NCBI RefSeq assembly: GCF_030866745.1
Contig: NZ_CP133016.1
Coordinates: forward strand, 806,001 to 870,000
DNA: 64,000 bases
DNA from: Sphingomonas flavescens
GTDB lineage: Bacteria; Pseudomonadota; Alphaproteobacteria; Sphingomonadales; Sphingomonadaceae
Direction: 5' to 3'
Shown: piece after piece, positions 34,070-42,569 of the stretch
Position numbering within the stretch: position 1 is the stretch's first letter
How the letters are laid out: the number at the start of each line of letters is the position of its first letter
Translations under genes and position numbers: made by a program
Notes under the pieces: generated by a model
Database searches by the model: none
The model's input: the letters and a program-made list of their open reading frames with translations, nothing else
Told to the model about the DNA's origin: nothing

Positions 34070-34097
34070 GGCGGATGACGGGCATCCGCCAGTTTTT
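34070..34097 (+). terminator. Hairpin next to cspA
   Basis: GGCGGATG and CATCCGCC form an 8-bp stem with a five-base loop, followed on the plus strand by AGTTTTTG. It lies just past the cspA stop (34099, minus strand). The T run is on the plus side, so it may protect the cspA mRNA end while terminating opposing transcription. Confidence 0.5.
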
Positions 34098-34098
34098 G

Positions 34099-34305
34099 TT
34101 ATGCGTTCTGCAGGTTCACTGCCGATGTCTTGCCCCGCCGGTCAGTCTCCAGTTCATAGGAGACCCGTTGTTCTTTGTTGAGCGTTGCCATGCCCGCGCG
34201 CTCGACCGCCGAGATATGGACGAAAGCATCGCTACTGCCGTCTTCTGGGGCAATGAATCCATAGCCCTTGTCATTATTGAAGAATTTGACGGTTCCGGTG
34301 ATCAT
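34099..34305 (-). CDS. Cold-shock protein (CspA family)
   Basis: 68 residues from ATG 34305 with AAAGGA upstream. GTVKFFNNDKGYGFIAPEDG carries RNP1 (KGYGFI), and DAFVHISAVERAG carries RNP2 (FVHIS). This five-strand OB fold binds single-stranded RNA/DNA as an RNA chaperone. The 5' region on the minus strand has a hairpin (ATGCGCC/GGCGCAT near 34333-34352) that may be part of a long leader. Confidence 0.93.
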   Translation of the reverse strand: MITGTVKFFNNDKGYGFIAPEDGSSDAFVHISAVERAGMATLNKEQRVSYELETDRRGKTSAVNLQNA

Positions 34306-34461
34306 GATGGGTTTCCTTTTATCCCATGTGACGGGCATGCGCCAAAAGCGGCGCATCCCGGCGTCTTGAAGCTAGAAAGGGACAAAGGGAGGAGCCGAGG
34401 CGGCCCATCATCCGTCGCAGGCGACGTTCAGCAGAACCCTACATAGTCTACCAACTCAAAA

Positions 34462-34620
34462 TTGAAAGAAGCCGGGGCGTCTAAATATGCGTGGGCGATC
34501 GAACGGGCTCTTTCGTCGCCCTTTGAAGTTAGGAACGGTCAATCGACGATTTGCGTGATCCAGGGAGTCTCTGGGTGCTACACCATTCGCAACAGGCGTG
34601 GTGCGCTGGTGCAACGCTAG
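34462..34620 (+). CDS. Possible small ORF with TTG start
   Basis: From a TTG at 34462 the frame reads LKEAGASKYAWAIERALSSP and ends ...NRRGALVQR at a TAG. The C-terminal beta-rich part looks protein-like. No ribosome-binding site is seen, so it may be a decayed gene or chance. Confidence 0.25.
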   Translation: MKEAGASKYAWAIERALSSPFEVRNGQSTICVIQGVSGCYTIRNRRGALVQR

Positions 34621-34732
34621 AAACTGGTTGGGTTTTCAAAAAGAAGTTGACCAGTGAGGGTGAATCCCCGCGGCATCCAGTTCGCCTTTAGATACACTGA
34701 ATCGATCCCGCCAAGCGGCGGAGAGCAAGGCA

Positions 34733-34768
34733 GTAATTGTGCGCTTCGGGTGGAAAGCTGACGTTAGG
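34733..34768 (-). repeat. Degenerate palindromic element, copy 3 of 5
   Basis: On the minus strand TAACGTCAGCTTTCCACCC followed by GAAGCGCACAATTA, matching the family seen at 9468, 9891, 36437 and 36519. Confidence 0.5.
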
Positions 34769-34874
34769 AGATTCCCGAAATTGGGCGTAATGAGCATCTA
34801 TTGCCGTCTTCAGTCTCAGCCTGACGGTGACAGAGAGTGCTTGGAAAGCTCCCGCTGAATTGGGAGCATCGAAC

Positions 34875-35165
34875 ATGGCCTCCGAGAATCCGAGAAGCGG
34901 CAACGCGCGAGCGCACCGGTATCCGAAGCTACGCGTCGTTCGGTTGCTGTCGAGAGACGAAAAGAGACGCCGAGACCTAGTCCTGAGGTGCGCTTGGTTG
35001 CGCTTCGGCACCACCGAAGCAGGCATAGTGTTTCTCAATACGGAGAATGATGAACTGGGCGGGCGGCCTTTCCAGGTTGCGGTGGGGAGCGATGGCGGCC
35101 TTTCACTCGTGACGGCCCTCATTGGGCGTATGCCGATCCAGCCTTCGAGTGGCACTTATGAGTGA
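34875..35165 (+). CDS. DUF2384-like (MbcA/ParS/Xre antitoxin type) protein
   Basis: 96 residues from ATG 34875 (GGAG eight bases upstream). The C-terminal half, GIVFLNTENDELGGRPFQVA followed by GLSLVTALIGRM, matches the toxin-binding DUF2384 pattern of MbcA/ParS/Xre antitoxins (LN-P-LGG-P-). The usual partner, a RES-domain toxin, is not next to it. The following gene instead starts inside its stop (ATGAGTGA). Either an orphan antitoxin or part of an unusual pair. Confidence 0.55.
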   Translation: MASENPRSGNARAHRYPKLRVVRLLSRDEKRRRDLVLRCAWLRFGTTEAGIVFLNTENDELGGRPFQVAVGSDGGLSLVTALIGRMPIQPSSGTYE

Positions 35166-35526
35166 CTTCCACGCAAGACCGGTCGGCAATCGGCGAAACG
35201 CCTTAGAAGCGCCGGAGCGTTACTCATCGCGACACATAGTTCTCGGTCAGCCATTCAAGCTAGGCAACGACCCGGACGTATATCCCGCCGGATGCTATGA
35301 AGTCGAAACGGCAGAGCGAGCTTTAGAGGCCGGTATTTCGACAGCTTATGTGCGGGCATCAACGACGCTGATTATTCCAACAAAAACTGGGACGGTGTCT
35401 CGGCAGGTCCGCGCCTCCGACCTCGTTGATGCCCTTGAGCGAGACAGAGAATTGAGCGTGTCAAAATCCGACGAGAGCCCAAATCGAGACCTGCTTAGGG
35501 ATTCGCCCAAGGGGAGGACGTCGTGA
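35158..35526 (+). CDS. Hypothetical protein coupled to the DUF2384 gene
   Basis: 122 residues from ATG 35158, overlapping the previous stop. Segment VYPAGCYEVETAERALEAG and the following ASTTLIIPTKTG look like a small beta-rich domain known only from hypothetical proteins. The C-terminus is charged. It has no RES-domain motif. Translational coupling suggests a shared function with the upstream gene. Confidence 0.55.
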   Translation: MSDFHARPVGNRRNALEAPERYSSRHIVLGQPFKLGNDPDVYPAGCYEVETAERALEAGISTAYVRASTTLIIPTKTGTVSRQVRASDLVDALERDRELSVSKSDESPNRDLLRDSPKGRTS

Positions 35527-35774
35527 ACCCCGAGCTCGAAGCTTCGGCAAGAGCCGACAATGACCGGTACGTTCTACAATCCTGGCATGAATGGGACGTC
35601 GAGGAGGGCGAAAGGCGCATCGTCCTGTGTGTCGAAACCGCGTTAGAGCTTCGTCCGGGTTTTCCAGGCTTTGATAGCGACAAGTTGGACGTGTTGATTG
35701 CTGATGCGACCGACATGATGCACGCCAGCCCCAGCCCAATCGACGCGATCCGGATTATACCAGAGAAGCGCTAG
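35523..35774 (+). CDS. Small hypothetical protein
   Basis: 83 residues from a GTG overlapping the previous stop (GTGA). Acidic, with WHEWDVEEGERRIVLCVETA. Third gene of the overlapping set starting with the DUF2384-like gene. No family recognised. Confidence 0.5.
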   Translation: MNPELEASARADNDRYVLQSWHEWDVEEGERRIVLCVETALELRPGFPGFDSDKLDVLIADATDMMHASPSPIDAIRIIPEKR

Positions 35775-35787
35775 GGCAACTGCGACG

Positions 35788-35988
35788 ATGACCTCCCCGA
35801 CAAAAGAAGAGTTCCTGAACAATCTTTATCGGATGAAACGCGATTGCGTCGCGTTCATGGAAGAGGCCAAGCGTCGCGGGGATGACCGGGAGGCCGCTGA
35901 GTTCAAAGAACATCTAGAGCGCGTTGAGTCCATGATCGACCAGAGTGGAGGCGACCCCGACGCGTGTAAGGCAGACAGAAGTAGCTAG
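35788..35988 (+). CDS. Small hypothetical protein
   Basis: 66 residues, helical and charged (KEEFLNNLYRMKRDCVAFME; EAAEFKEHLERVESMI). 13 bases after the previous gene, so probably co-transcribed. The ribosome-binding site is weak (AGGG at distance 11). Confidence 0.45.
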   Translation: MTSPTKEEFLNNLYRMKRDCVAFMEEAKRRGDDREAAEFKEHLERVESMIDQSGGDPDACKADRSS

Positions 35989-36141
35989 GACGCGGCATCT
36001 TCCGCGGTCCGTTTTACATGCCGGCTCTAACAACTCATTTTAATTAGCCCTTGTGGCGAGGAGAACGGCTCGGAGCCCTTCTTCTGATCGCGATAAAAGC
36101 GATTGTGATCGCGGGCACCAGAAGCACCAGAACGTCTATTA

Positions 36142-36327
36142 CTAAGCCAACGATGTCTCGAGTCGATAAACTGGTCTCTTTTCTCTGCGCTGTGCGGCCG
36201 AGATTGCATCTTGCGAATAGTATCCCGCGACTGAACCTTCGTCAGCCGCTCGGCTTGGGTCACGGCCGGCGCTAGCGGCCATTCCAAGGGATGTGCCACG
36301 TCGATCATAAAGGTAGTTTAGATTCAT
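36142..36327 (-). CDS. Small MNLNYL-type protein
   Basis: 61 residues from ATG 36327 with GGGAGA eight bases upstream. The start MNLNYLYDRRGTSLGMAASA resembles a family of about 60-residue sphingomonad proteins beginning MNLNYL and carrying a GYxxxI helix; here GYYSQDAI. Function unknown. Confidence 0.6.
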   Translation of the reverse strand: MNLNYLYDRRGTSLGMAASAGRDPSRAADEGSVAGYYSQDAISAAQRREKRPVYRLETSLA

Positions 36328-36436
36328 TTCGGTTCTCCCGTGAGCAAGCGGGAGCGCCGTTAGGTCTCTCAGCCGGACGGATGCTTAACAACAGGCACGT
36401 CCGATAGCGCTAAGTATCACATCCTGTGCGCCTGAC

Positions 36437-36470
36437 CTAATGTCCAATTTGGGTCGAAAGCGGACACTAG
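36437..36470 (-). repeat. Palindromic element, copy 4 of 5
   Basis: CTAATGTCC and GGACACTAG arms (one mismatch) around a loop that reads GCTTTCGACCC on the minus strand. Part of the five-copy family. Confidence 0.6.
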
Positions 36471-36518
36471 CGCCTGCCTGAACGAATCGCCGTTTTCGGG
36501 ATCACCAACTGCGCCGCC

Positions 36519-36552
36519 GAATGACCGCGAAGGGCGCAAACCTGACGTTAGG
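36519..36552 (-). repeat. Degenerate palindromic element, copy 5 of 5
   Basis: On the minus strand CCTAACGTCAGGTTTGCGCCC followed by an imperfect opposite arm (CGGTCATTC). It is 49 bases from copy 4 and shares TAACGTCAG with copy 3. Together copies 4 and 5 occupy much of the 294-bp gap before the lipoprotein gene; nothing else was seen there. Confidence 0.4.
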
Positions 36553-36621
36553 ATGGCAGCGGGACGCAAATTTCCCAGTGATTTGAGTGCCCATCATATT
36601 CGTGCCGGGTGCGCCAGCCGG

Positions 36622-36999
36622 TCAGATACGTGTGTGCGGGACGAAGTCCCCAAGGACGCAGCTTGGTCCTGGGATGCCGCTGGTCCGGTCGACCGAGCGC
36701 ACGATGTCGCCGCGACAATATTGCGTGCCGAGCGGCTGGAAGACGAGAATGTCGTTCCACCCGAAGCCGCAATGCGGGCCGAGCGAATTACTGTAGATCA
36801 CGCGGCCACTGCCGGAAAGCAACGTATGCCGATCGCCTTCTGCGGTCCGCAGACCGGACGAAGGTTCGACGGAAATGCATTGCTGCGCCGGCCCCGCGGT
36901 GCGACCTGCAAGCTCTGGTGACGGTCCGGGGAACGGTTCAGGTGCTGGCGCAGTACAACCAGCGATCAGGCTCAGCAGGATCAAGGGAGTCGGCCGCAT
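36622..36999 (-). CDS. Small lipoprotein, DUF6491-like
   Basis: 125 residues from ATG 36999. The signal peptide ends in a lipobox (LIAGC). The mature part has paired Cys residues (QQCISVEP, PHCGFGWND, YCRGDIVR, PSCVLGDF), a spacing seen in small DUF6491-type periplasmic lipoproteins. Function unknown. It ends far from the accessory genes on its left and sits 40 bases after lysR on the same strand. Confidence 0.65.
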   Translation of the reverse strand: MRPTPLILLSLIAGCTAPAPEPFPGPSPELAGRTAGPAQQCISVEPSSGLRTAEGDRHTLLSGSGRVIYSNSLGPHCGFGWNDILVFQPLGTQYCRGDIVRSVDRTSGIPGPSCVLGDFVPHTRI

Positions 37000-37039
37000 G
37001 CGGCTGCCTATCACCAAGGAGCCCCCGCCGTCGATGCAA

Positions 37040-37948
37040 TCAGCCGTTGACGACCGCAGCTTCCTCCGGTGCCGCGAAATGGCTCACGACCCAATCGTGG
37101 AACTGGCGAACACCCCGCCGCTGAAGCGCGTTTGGCGGGCAGGCGAACCAATAGGCGTAGGGACTTGCGGCAGTCTGGTTGAAGATGCGCACCAACCGAT
37201 CGTCGGAAGATGAATTGAGGTGGCTCTCCAGCATGAAGGCCACGCCCAAGCCAGCGGCAGCAGCATCGAGAATGAGCTGGCCTGCGTCATAATGCGTGAT
37301 GCTGGCCGGACGGACGCCCGGGAAACCCGCCGCCCGGCACCATTCGTCGAACGCGCCCGGCATTTCGCGGTGCAGCAGGATCGGCAGGCGTCGCAGGTCC
37401 GTTGGCGATCTGACTGGCTCGCGTTCCTCGAGCAATTCCCGCGAGCCGATGGCGACGATTCGCCCCTGCTCCAGTGCGCGGGCGTAGTAACGGTCCGGGA
37501 TGGCATCGGTGATGACGATCGCCGCATCGACGTCGCTATCGAGACGCGGAAGGCGATTGGCGCCGGTATCCACGTCGACGATCAACTGCGGGTGCAGCTG
37601 CCGGAGCGAGGGGAGCGCCGGAACCAGCCGCTGGGCGGCGAACAGCGACGGCACCGCGATCCGGATCCGCGTAGAACGCTGGTCCTCGCTGACCCGCTCT
37701 ACCGCGGTGGCGATGGCATCGAGGTGCGGCCCGATTTCCTCGAGGAAGGCGAGGCCGCGCTCATTGAGCTCAACGACATTGTGGTGCCGACTGAACAATG
37801 CAGCGCCGACAAACTGCTCCAGCGACTGAATGCGACGGGTCAGCGCGGGGGACGACAGCGCCAGTGCGTCGGCGGCGGCCTTCAGCGAGCCAAGGCGCGC
37901 GACCTGGACGAATGCCTGGATCGATCCGAGGGGCGGCAATCTTCGCAC
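37040..37948 (-). CDS. LysR-family regulator
   Basis: 302 residues from a GTG at 37948, chosen for GGAGG eight bases upstream; the frame also has an ATG at 37981. Winged HTH at the N-terminus (SIQAFVQVARLGSLKAAADA; LSSPALTRRIQSLEQFVG), then a periplasmic-binding-protein-like effector domain. The PLGSIQAF start and the SHLNSSSDDRLVRIF region resemble the GcvA-like branch. Target unknown: the divergent neighbour is argH, with a small-RNA-like unit between. Confidence 0.9.
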   Translation of the reverse strand: MRRLPPLGSIQAFVQVARLGSLKAAADALALSSPALTRRIQSLEQFVGAALFSRHHNVVELNERGLAFLEEIGPHLDAIATAVERVSEDQRSTRIRIAVPSLFAAQRLVPALPSLRQLHPQLIVDVDTGANRLPRLDSDVDAAIVITDAIPDRYYARALEQGRIVAIGSRELLEEREPVRSPTDLRRLPILLHREMPGAFDEWCRAAGFPGVRPASITHYDAGQLILDAAAAGLGVAFMLESHLNSSSDDRLVRIFNQTAASPYAYWFACPPNALQRRGVRQFHDWVVSHFAAPEEAAVVNG

Positions 37949-38011
37949 CGAGTCGACCTCCGACGTTGTGCAGTGCAACATCGTAGGGACCGTTTCGCGC
38001 GTAGCGCAAGC

Positions 38012-38089
38012 GAAAAAGGAGCCTTCCCGGGAGAGAGAGTGGGAAGGCTCCTTGGTAACGCGTCACTTGGAGAGAGTCACTCGCGTGAC
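38012..38089 (-). ncRNA. Candidate CU-rich small RNA with intrinsic terminator
   Basis: A sigma-70-like promoter (TTGCAG at 38123-38118, 16-base spacer, TAGGTT at 38101-38096) points at a start near 38089. The predicted RNA has a 5' hairpin GTCAC-GCGA-GTGAC with a GNRA loop and an open CUCUCUCC linker. A perfect 13-bp terminator hairpin follows (38016-38053, loop ACTCTCTCTCCC), then TTTTT. No gene on this strand lies upstream to need this terminator. The CU-rich open parts could pair with GGAGAG-type ribosome-binding sites. An lysR leader attenuator is the alternative. Confidence 0.5.
38016..38053 (-). terminator. Strong intrinsic terminator
   Basis: AAGGAGCCTTCCC pairs perfectly with GGGAAGGCTCCTT (13 bp). 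On the minus strand it is followed by a run of five Ts. It is upstream of lysR and oriented with it. Confidence 0.85.
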
Positions 38090-38215
38090 ATCCCCAACCT
38101 AGCCGCAGCCCATTTTGCTGCAATTGCGAAAAAGGCATTCGCAGATGCGGAATGGTTAATCGTGTCCGCAAGGAAGCGATTGTCCTGAAGGCGACCTTGC
38201 GCCATGCGGCACCGG

Positions 38216-39622
38216 ATGAGCGACGAGACCTCCAAAGTCGAAGCACAGCGCACCTGGGGCGGCCGGTTCGGCGGCAGTCCCGCCGAGCTGATGACGCGGA
38301 TCAATGCCTCGATCGGCTTCGACAAAAGGTTGTGGCGTGAAGATATCACCGCGTCGAAGGCCCATGCGGGAATGCTTCGCGATCAGGGGATCATCGGCCT
38401 CGACGACGCCGCGGCGATTCTCGATGGCCTCGACCAGATCGCGGCGGAATATGAGCGCGACGGGGTGCCCGAGCGCGCCGAGCTTGAAGACATCCACATG
38501 ACCGTCGAGCACCGGCTCGGTGAATTGATCGGCGCAGCTGCTGGCCGCTTGCACACAGCCCGGTCGCGCAACGACCAAGTCGCGACCGACTTTCGAATCT
38601 GGGTTCGCACGAGTTGCGAAACCGCCGTTCAGGCCATCCAGGGGCTGCAAGGCGTACTTGTCGCTCGCGCCGACGAGCATGCCGAAACGGTGATGCCGGG
38701 CTTCACCCACCTTCAGGTCGCACAGCCAGTGACGCTGGGCCATCATCTGATGGCCTATTACGAAATGCTCCGCCGGGACGTGTCGCGCTTCGCGGACGCG
38801 CGGGCGCGGATGAACGAGAATCCGCTCGGCGCGGCGGCGCTGGCTGGCACGGGCTTCGATCTCGACCGCGAAGCAACGGCGAAAGCCCTCGGCTTTGAAA
38901 GGCCGACTGCCAACAGCCTCGACAGCGTTTCCGACCGCGACTTCGCGCTTGATTACCTCTCGGCCGCCGTGCAGTGCAGCTTGCATCTATCGCGCCTCGC
39001 CGAAGAACTGATCATCTGGGCGAGCCCGCAGTTCGGCTTCGTGAAGCTCTCCGACCAATTCTCCACCGGCTCGTCCATTATGCCACAGAAGCGCAATCCG
39101 GACGCCGCGGAATTGGTGCGAGGCCATAGCGGCCGCATCCTCGGCTGCCTCACCTCGCTAATGGTGACGATGAAGGGCCTGCCGCTCGCTTATTCCAAGG
39201 ACATGCAGGACGATAAGGAGCCGGTGTTCGAAGCCTTCGACCTGCTGATGCTGTCGCTGGAAGCGCTGGCCGGCATGGTCGAGACGATTACCTTCGTGCC
39301 CGAGCGGATGCGCGCCGCTGCTGAGCACGGCTATTCAACCGCGACCGACCTCGCCGACTGGCTGGTGCGCGAGGCCGACGTTCCGTTCCGCGAAGCGCAT
39401 CACATCACCGGTCGCGCCGTGAAGTTGGCCGAGGAGCGCGGCTGTCAACTCGACGCGCTTCCGCTTGATGACCTCAAGGCGATCGACGCCCGCATCGACC
39501 AGCGCGTGTTCGACGTACTCAGCGTCGATGCCTCGGTCCGCAGCCGCACCAGCTACGGCGGCACCGCCCCTGCCCGCGTCCGTGAACAGATCGCGAAGGC
39601 GAAGGCCGAACTAGGCCGGTGA
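38216..39622 (+). CDS. argH: Argininosuccinate lyase
   Basis: 468 residues from ATG 38216 ([11 protein letters not shown]); an ATG at 38204 is also in frame. The fumarase/aspartase-superfamily signature [12 protein letters not shown] is present, with TWGGRF at the N-terminus and [14 protein letters not shown] and LPGFTHLQ-type segments. It splits argininosuccinate into arginine and fumarate, the last step of arginine synthesis. Convergent with argG, with a 12-base overlap of coding ends. Confidence 0.97.
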   Translation: MSDETSKVEAQRTWGGRFGGSPAELMTRINASIGFDKRLWREDITASKAHAGMLRDQGIIGLDDAAAILDGLDQIAAEYERDGVPERAELEDIHMTVEHRLGELIGAAAGRLHTARSRNDQVATDFRIWVRTSCETAVQAIQGLQGVLVARADEHAETVMPGFTHLQVAQPVTLGHHLMAYYEMLRRDVSRFADARARMNENPLGAAALAGTGFDLDREATAKALGFERPTANSLDSVSDRDFALDYLSAAVQCSLHLSRLAEELIIWASPQFGFVKLSDQFSTGSSIMPQKRNPDAAELVRGHSGRILGCLTSLMVTMKGLPLAYSKDMQDDKEPVFEAFDLLMLSLEALAGMVETITFVPERMRAAAEHGYSTATDLADWLVREADVPFREAHHITGRAVKLAEERGCQLDALPLDDLKAIDARIDQRVFDVLSVDASVRSRTSYGGTAPARVREQIAKAKAELGR

Positions 39623-40840
39623 CCGCCGGTCGCGCTGCGCCAACGTGCGCAGGCGGAGCGCGTTCAAGCGGATGAAGCCCGCCGCGTCGCGGTGGTCGTA
39701 GCTGCCGCTGCCTTCCTCGAAGGTGACGAGGTCCTGGTCGTAGAGCGACTGCGGGCTCGACCGGCCGATGACCGTCGCATTGCCCTTGTAGAGCTTCATC
39801 GTGACCTGGCCGGTGACCCGCTCCTGGCTCTTGTCGATCGCGGCCTGCAGCATTTCGCGTTCCGGCGCGAACCAGAAGCCGTTGTAGATCAGGCTCGCGT
39901 ACTTCGGCATCAGCTCGTCTTTGAGGTGCATCGCGCCGCCGTCGAGCGTGATGCTTTCGATGCCGCGATGCGCCGCTAGCAGGATCGTGCCTCCCGGAGT
40001 TTCGTACACGCCGCGCGACTTCATGCCGACGAAGCGGTTCTCCACGAGGTCGAGACGACCGATGCCGTTGTCATGGCCGAGCTGGTTCAGCTTGGTCAGC
40101 AACGCGGCCGGCGATAGCGCCTCACCGTCGATCGCCACCGCATCGCCACGCTCGAAATCGATGGTGATCGTCGTCGCCTTGTCCGGCGCTTCCTCGGGCG
40201 AGATCGTGCGCTGGTGGACGTACTCGGGCGCCTCCGCGCTCGGATCCTCCAGCACCTTCCCTTCGGATGACGAGTGCAGCAGGTTGGCATCGATCGAGAA
40301 GGGCGACTCCCCACGCTTATCCTTGGCGATGGGGATCTGGTACTTTTCGGCAAAGTCGATCAGCTGCTCGCGGCTCTGGAACTCCCATTCGCGCCACGGG
40401 GCGATGACGCGGATGTCCGGCTCCAGCGCGTAATAGCCGAGTTCAAACCGGACCTGGTCGTTGCCCTTGCCGGTCGCGCCGTGACAGACGGCATCGGCGC
40501 CCACTTGCCGCGCAATCTCGATCTGGCGCTTGGCGATCAGCGGGCGCGCGATCGACGTGCCGAGCAAGTAGTCGCCCTCGTACTGCGTGTTGGCGCGGAA
40601 CATCGGGAAGACGAAGTCGCGGACGAATTCCTCGCGCAAATCTTCGATGAAGATGTTTTCCGGCTTTACGCCCAGCATCTCAGCCTTGCGGCGCGCCGGC
40701 TCAACCTCCTCGCCCTGGCCGAGGTCGGCTGTAAAGGTGATCACCTCCGCGTCGTACTGCGTCTGCAGCCACTTGAGGATGATCGAGGTGTCGAGCCCGC
40801 CCGAATAAGCGAGCACGACCTTGGGTTTGATAGCCTTCAT
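39611..40840 (-). CDS. argG: Argininosuccinate synthase
   Basis: 409 residues. [16 protein letters not shown] is the ATP-pyrophosphatase P-loop, and [16 protein letters not shown] and [19 protein letters not shown] segments are typical. It joins citrulline and aspartate using ATP. Last gene of the argC-J-B-F-G operon, starting three bases after the argF stop. Confidence 0.97.
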   Translation of the reverse strand: MKAIKPKVVLAYSGGLDTSIILKWLQTQYDAEVITFTADLGQGEEVEPARRKAEMLGVKPENIFIEDLREEFVRDFVFPMFRANTQYEGDYLLGTSIARPLIAKRQIEIARQVGADAVCHGATGKGNDQVRFELGYYALEPDIRVIAPWREWEFQSREQLIDFAEKYQIPIAKDKRGESPFSIDANLLHSSSEGKVLEDPSAEAPEYVHQRTISPEEAPDKATTITIDFERGDAVAIDGEALSPAALLTKLNQLGHDNGIGRLDLVENRFVGMKSRGVYETPGGTILLAAHRGIESITLDGGAMHLKDELMPKYASLIYNGFWFAPEREMLQAAIDKSQERVTGQVTMKLYKGNATVIGRSSPQSLYDQDLVTFEEGSGSYDHRDAAGFIRLNALRLRTLAQRDRRSPA

Positions 40841-40842
40841 TC

Positions 40843-41694
40843 TTAGCCTTCCAGCATCCAGAGCATGGCGCCGCGCGCCGTGTGCATGCGATTTTCCGCC
40901 TGCCGCCAGACGGCTGAGCGCGATCCGTCAATGACCGGCGCGGTGACTTCTTCGCCGCGCCGCGCGGGCAGGCAATGGAGGAACCGGGCGGACGGCGCAC
41001 GCTCCATCAGCGCTTCGTCGACCTGATAGGGCTCGAAGGCCGCGCGGCGCTCGTCGCTGTCGTCGCCACCCATCGACACCCACACGTCGGTGTAGACGAT
41101 GTCTGCGCCTTCGACCGCGTCCGCCGGGTCGCGCGCTTCCTGCACGTCGGCGTTGCCGAAGCCGTAGCCTTCGGGGCTGGCGATGACGAACTCAGCACCC
41201 GCCAGCGCGCTAGCCTCCGCGAGCGAGCGCGAAACATTGTTCGCCTCACCGATGAAGGCGACCTTTACGCCTTCGATACGGCCGAGCAGCTGCTTGATCG
41301 TTAGCAGGTCCGCCAGCGCCTGCAGCGGATGGTCGGTCGCCGACAGCATGTTGAGCACCGGCGCCGCGTTCACCCGCGCCATTTCCTCGAGCAGGCCGTG
41401 GTCGAACACCCGCCCCGCGATGATCGCGTGATAACAAGCGAGCGTGTGCGTCAGGTCGGGCACGCTCTCGCGCGTTCCGAAACCAAGCTCATCCTTCTGG
41501 ATGTAGACGGGGTGACCGCCCAATTGCGCGGTCGCCAGTTCCATCGAGTTGCGCGTGCGCGCGCTCGGCTTTTCGAAATAGAGCGCGACGCCCTTGTCCG
41601 TCAGCACCTTGGGCGCCGGCTGCTGCTCGGACAGCGCGAGGATGCGGTTGAGGTCGCTCTGGCCGAGGTCCCGGATCGATAGCAGGTGCCTCAC
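40843..41694 (-). CDS. argF: Ornithine carbamoyltransferase
   Basis: 283 residues from a GTG overlapping the argB stop. The carbamoyl-phosphate motif reads [11 protein letters not shown], with SARTR in place of the common [21 protein letters not shown] and [11 protein letters not shown] (catalytic Cys) follow. Makes citrulline. It is somewhat shorter than the usual 300-330 residues. Confidence 0.96.
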   Translation of the reverse strand: MRHLLSIRDLGQSDLNRILALSEQQPAPKVLTDKGVALYFEKPSARTRNSMELATAQLGGHPVYIQKDELGFGTRESVPDLTHTLACYHAIIAGRVFDHGLLEEMARVNAAPVLNMLSATDHPLQALADLLTIKQLLGRIEGVKVAFIGEANNVSRSLAEASALAGAEFVIASPEGYGFGNADVQEARDPADAVEGADIVYTDVWVSMGGDDSDERRAAFEPYQVDEALMERAPSARFLHCLPARRGEEVTAPVIDGSRSAVWRQAENRMHTARGAMLWMLEG

Positions 41695-42569
41695 GCCACT
41701 TTCTCCCGCGTGATCATGGTGCCGACGCCATGGTCGGTAAGCAGCTCGATCAGCAGCGAGTGATTGACGCGGCCATCGATGATGTGGGCGAAATTGACCC
41801 CCTGCTCGACCGCGTCGGCGCAGGCCTTTAGCTTGGGGATCATGCCTTTGCCGATACTGTCGCTACCCAGCCGTGCCCGCAGCTCTTCGGCAGTCAGGCG
41901 CTGGATCAAAGTGGTCTCGTCCTTTGGGTTCTCGAGCAGCCCGGGCACCGCGGTCAAATAAACGATCTTCTCCGCGTTCATTGCCACCGCGATCGCCCGC
42001 GCGGCTTCGTCGGCGTTGACGTTATAGGGCTGGCCGTCGGCGTCCGCACCGATCGTCGAGATGACAGGGGTCAGCCCATCGTCGAGCAGGCGGTGAATCA
42101 GCTCGGCGCGAACGTCGGTGACGTTGCCGACGAAGCCGAGCGAGGGGTCGGCCGGCGTCACCGTCAACAGGCCGGCGTCCTCGCCCGACACCCCCACCGC
42201 GACCGGCTCCTCACCCGCCTGACTGTTAATGGTCGAAACCAGATCGCGGTTGATCTTGCCGACCAGCACCATGCGGACGATTTCCAGCGTCTCGGCGTCA
42301 GTCACGCGGAGGCCGTCGCGAAACTCCGGCTGCTTGCCGACCCGGCGCAGCATGGTGTCGACCTGCGGCCCACCGCCATGCACAAGCACGCACCGCACGC
42401 CGACGCTTCGCAGCAGGAGCACGTCCTGCGCCAGCGCAAGGTCGCTTTCGCGGTCGATCGCCGCGCCGCCCAGCTTTACCACCACCGACTTGCCGGCGAA
42501 CTGGCGAATGTAGGGAAGTGCCTCGACCAACACGGTCGCGATCTCTGACGGAAGAAGGACAATCTTCAT
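41691..42569 (-). CDS. argB: Acetylglutamate kinase
   Basis: 292 residues. VVKLGGAAID is the nucleotide-binding Gly loop with the catalytic Lys, VLVHGGGPQVD the substrate loop, and NVNADEAARAIA the second conserved region. It phosphorylates N-acetylglutamate and is usually the feedback-controlled step. Overlaps argJ and argF by four bases each. Confidence 0.96.
   Translation of the reverse strand: MKIVLLPSEIATVLVEALPYIRQFAGKSVVVKLGGAAIDRESDLALAQDVLLLRSVGVRCVLVHGGGPQVDTMLRRVGKQPEFRDGLRVTDAETLEIVRMVLVGKINRDLVSTINSQAGEEPVAVGVSGEDAGLLTVTPADPSLGFVGNVTDVRAELIHRLLDDGLTPVISTIGADADGQPYNVNADEAARAIAVAMNAEKIVYLTAVPGLLENPKDETTLIQRLTAEELRARLGSDSIGKGMIPKLKACADAVEQGVNFAHIIDGRVNHSLLIELLTDHGVGTMITREKVA

Noticed and set aside
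34688..35155. 155-codon minus frame opposite the DUF2384-like gene
   Set aside because: No ribosome-binding site, Ser/Arg/Pro-rich shadow composition, and the plus frame carries a recognisable domain pattern.
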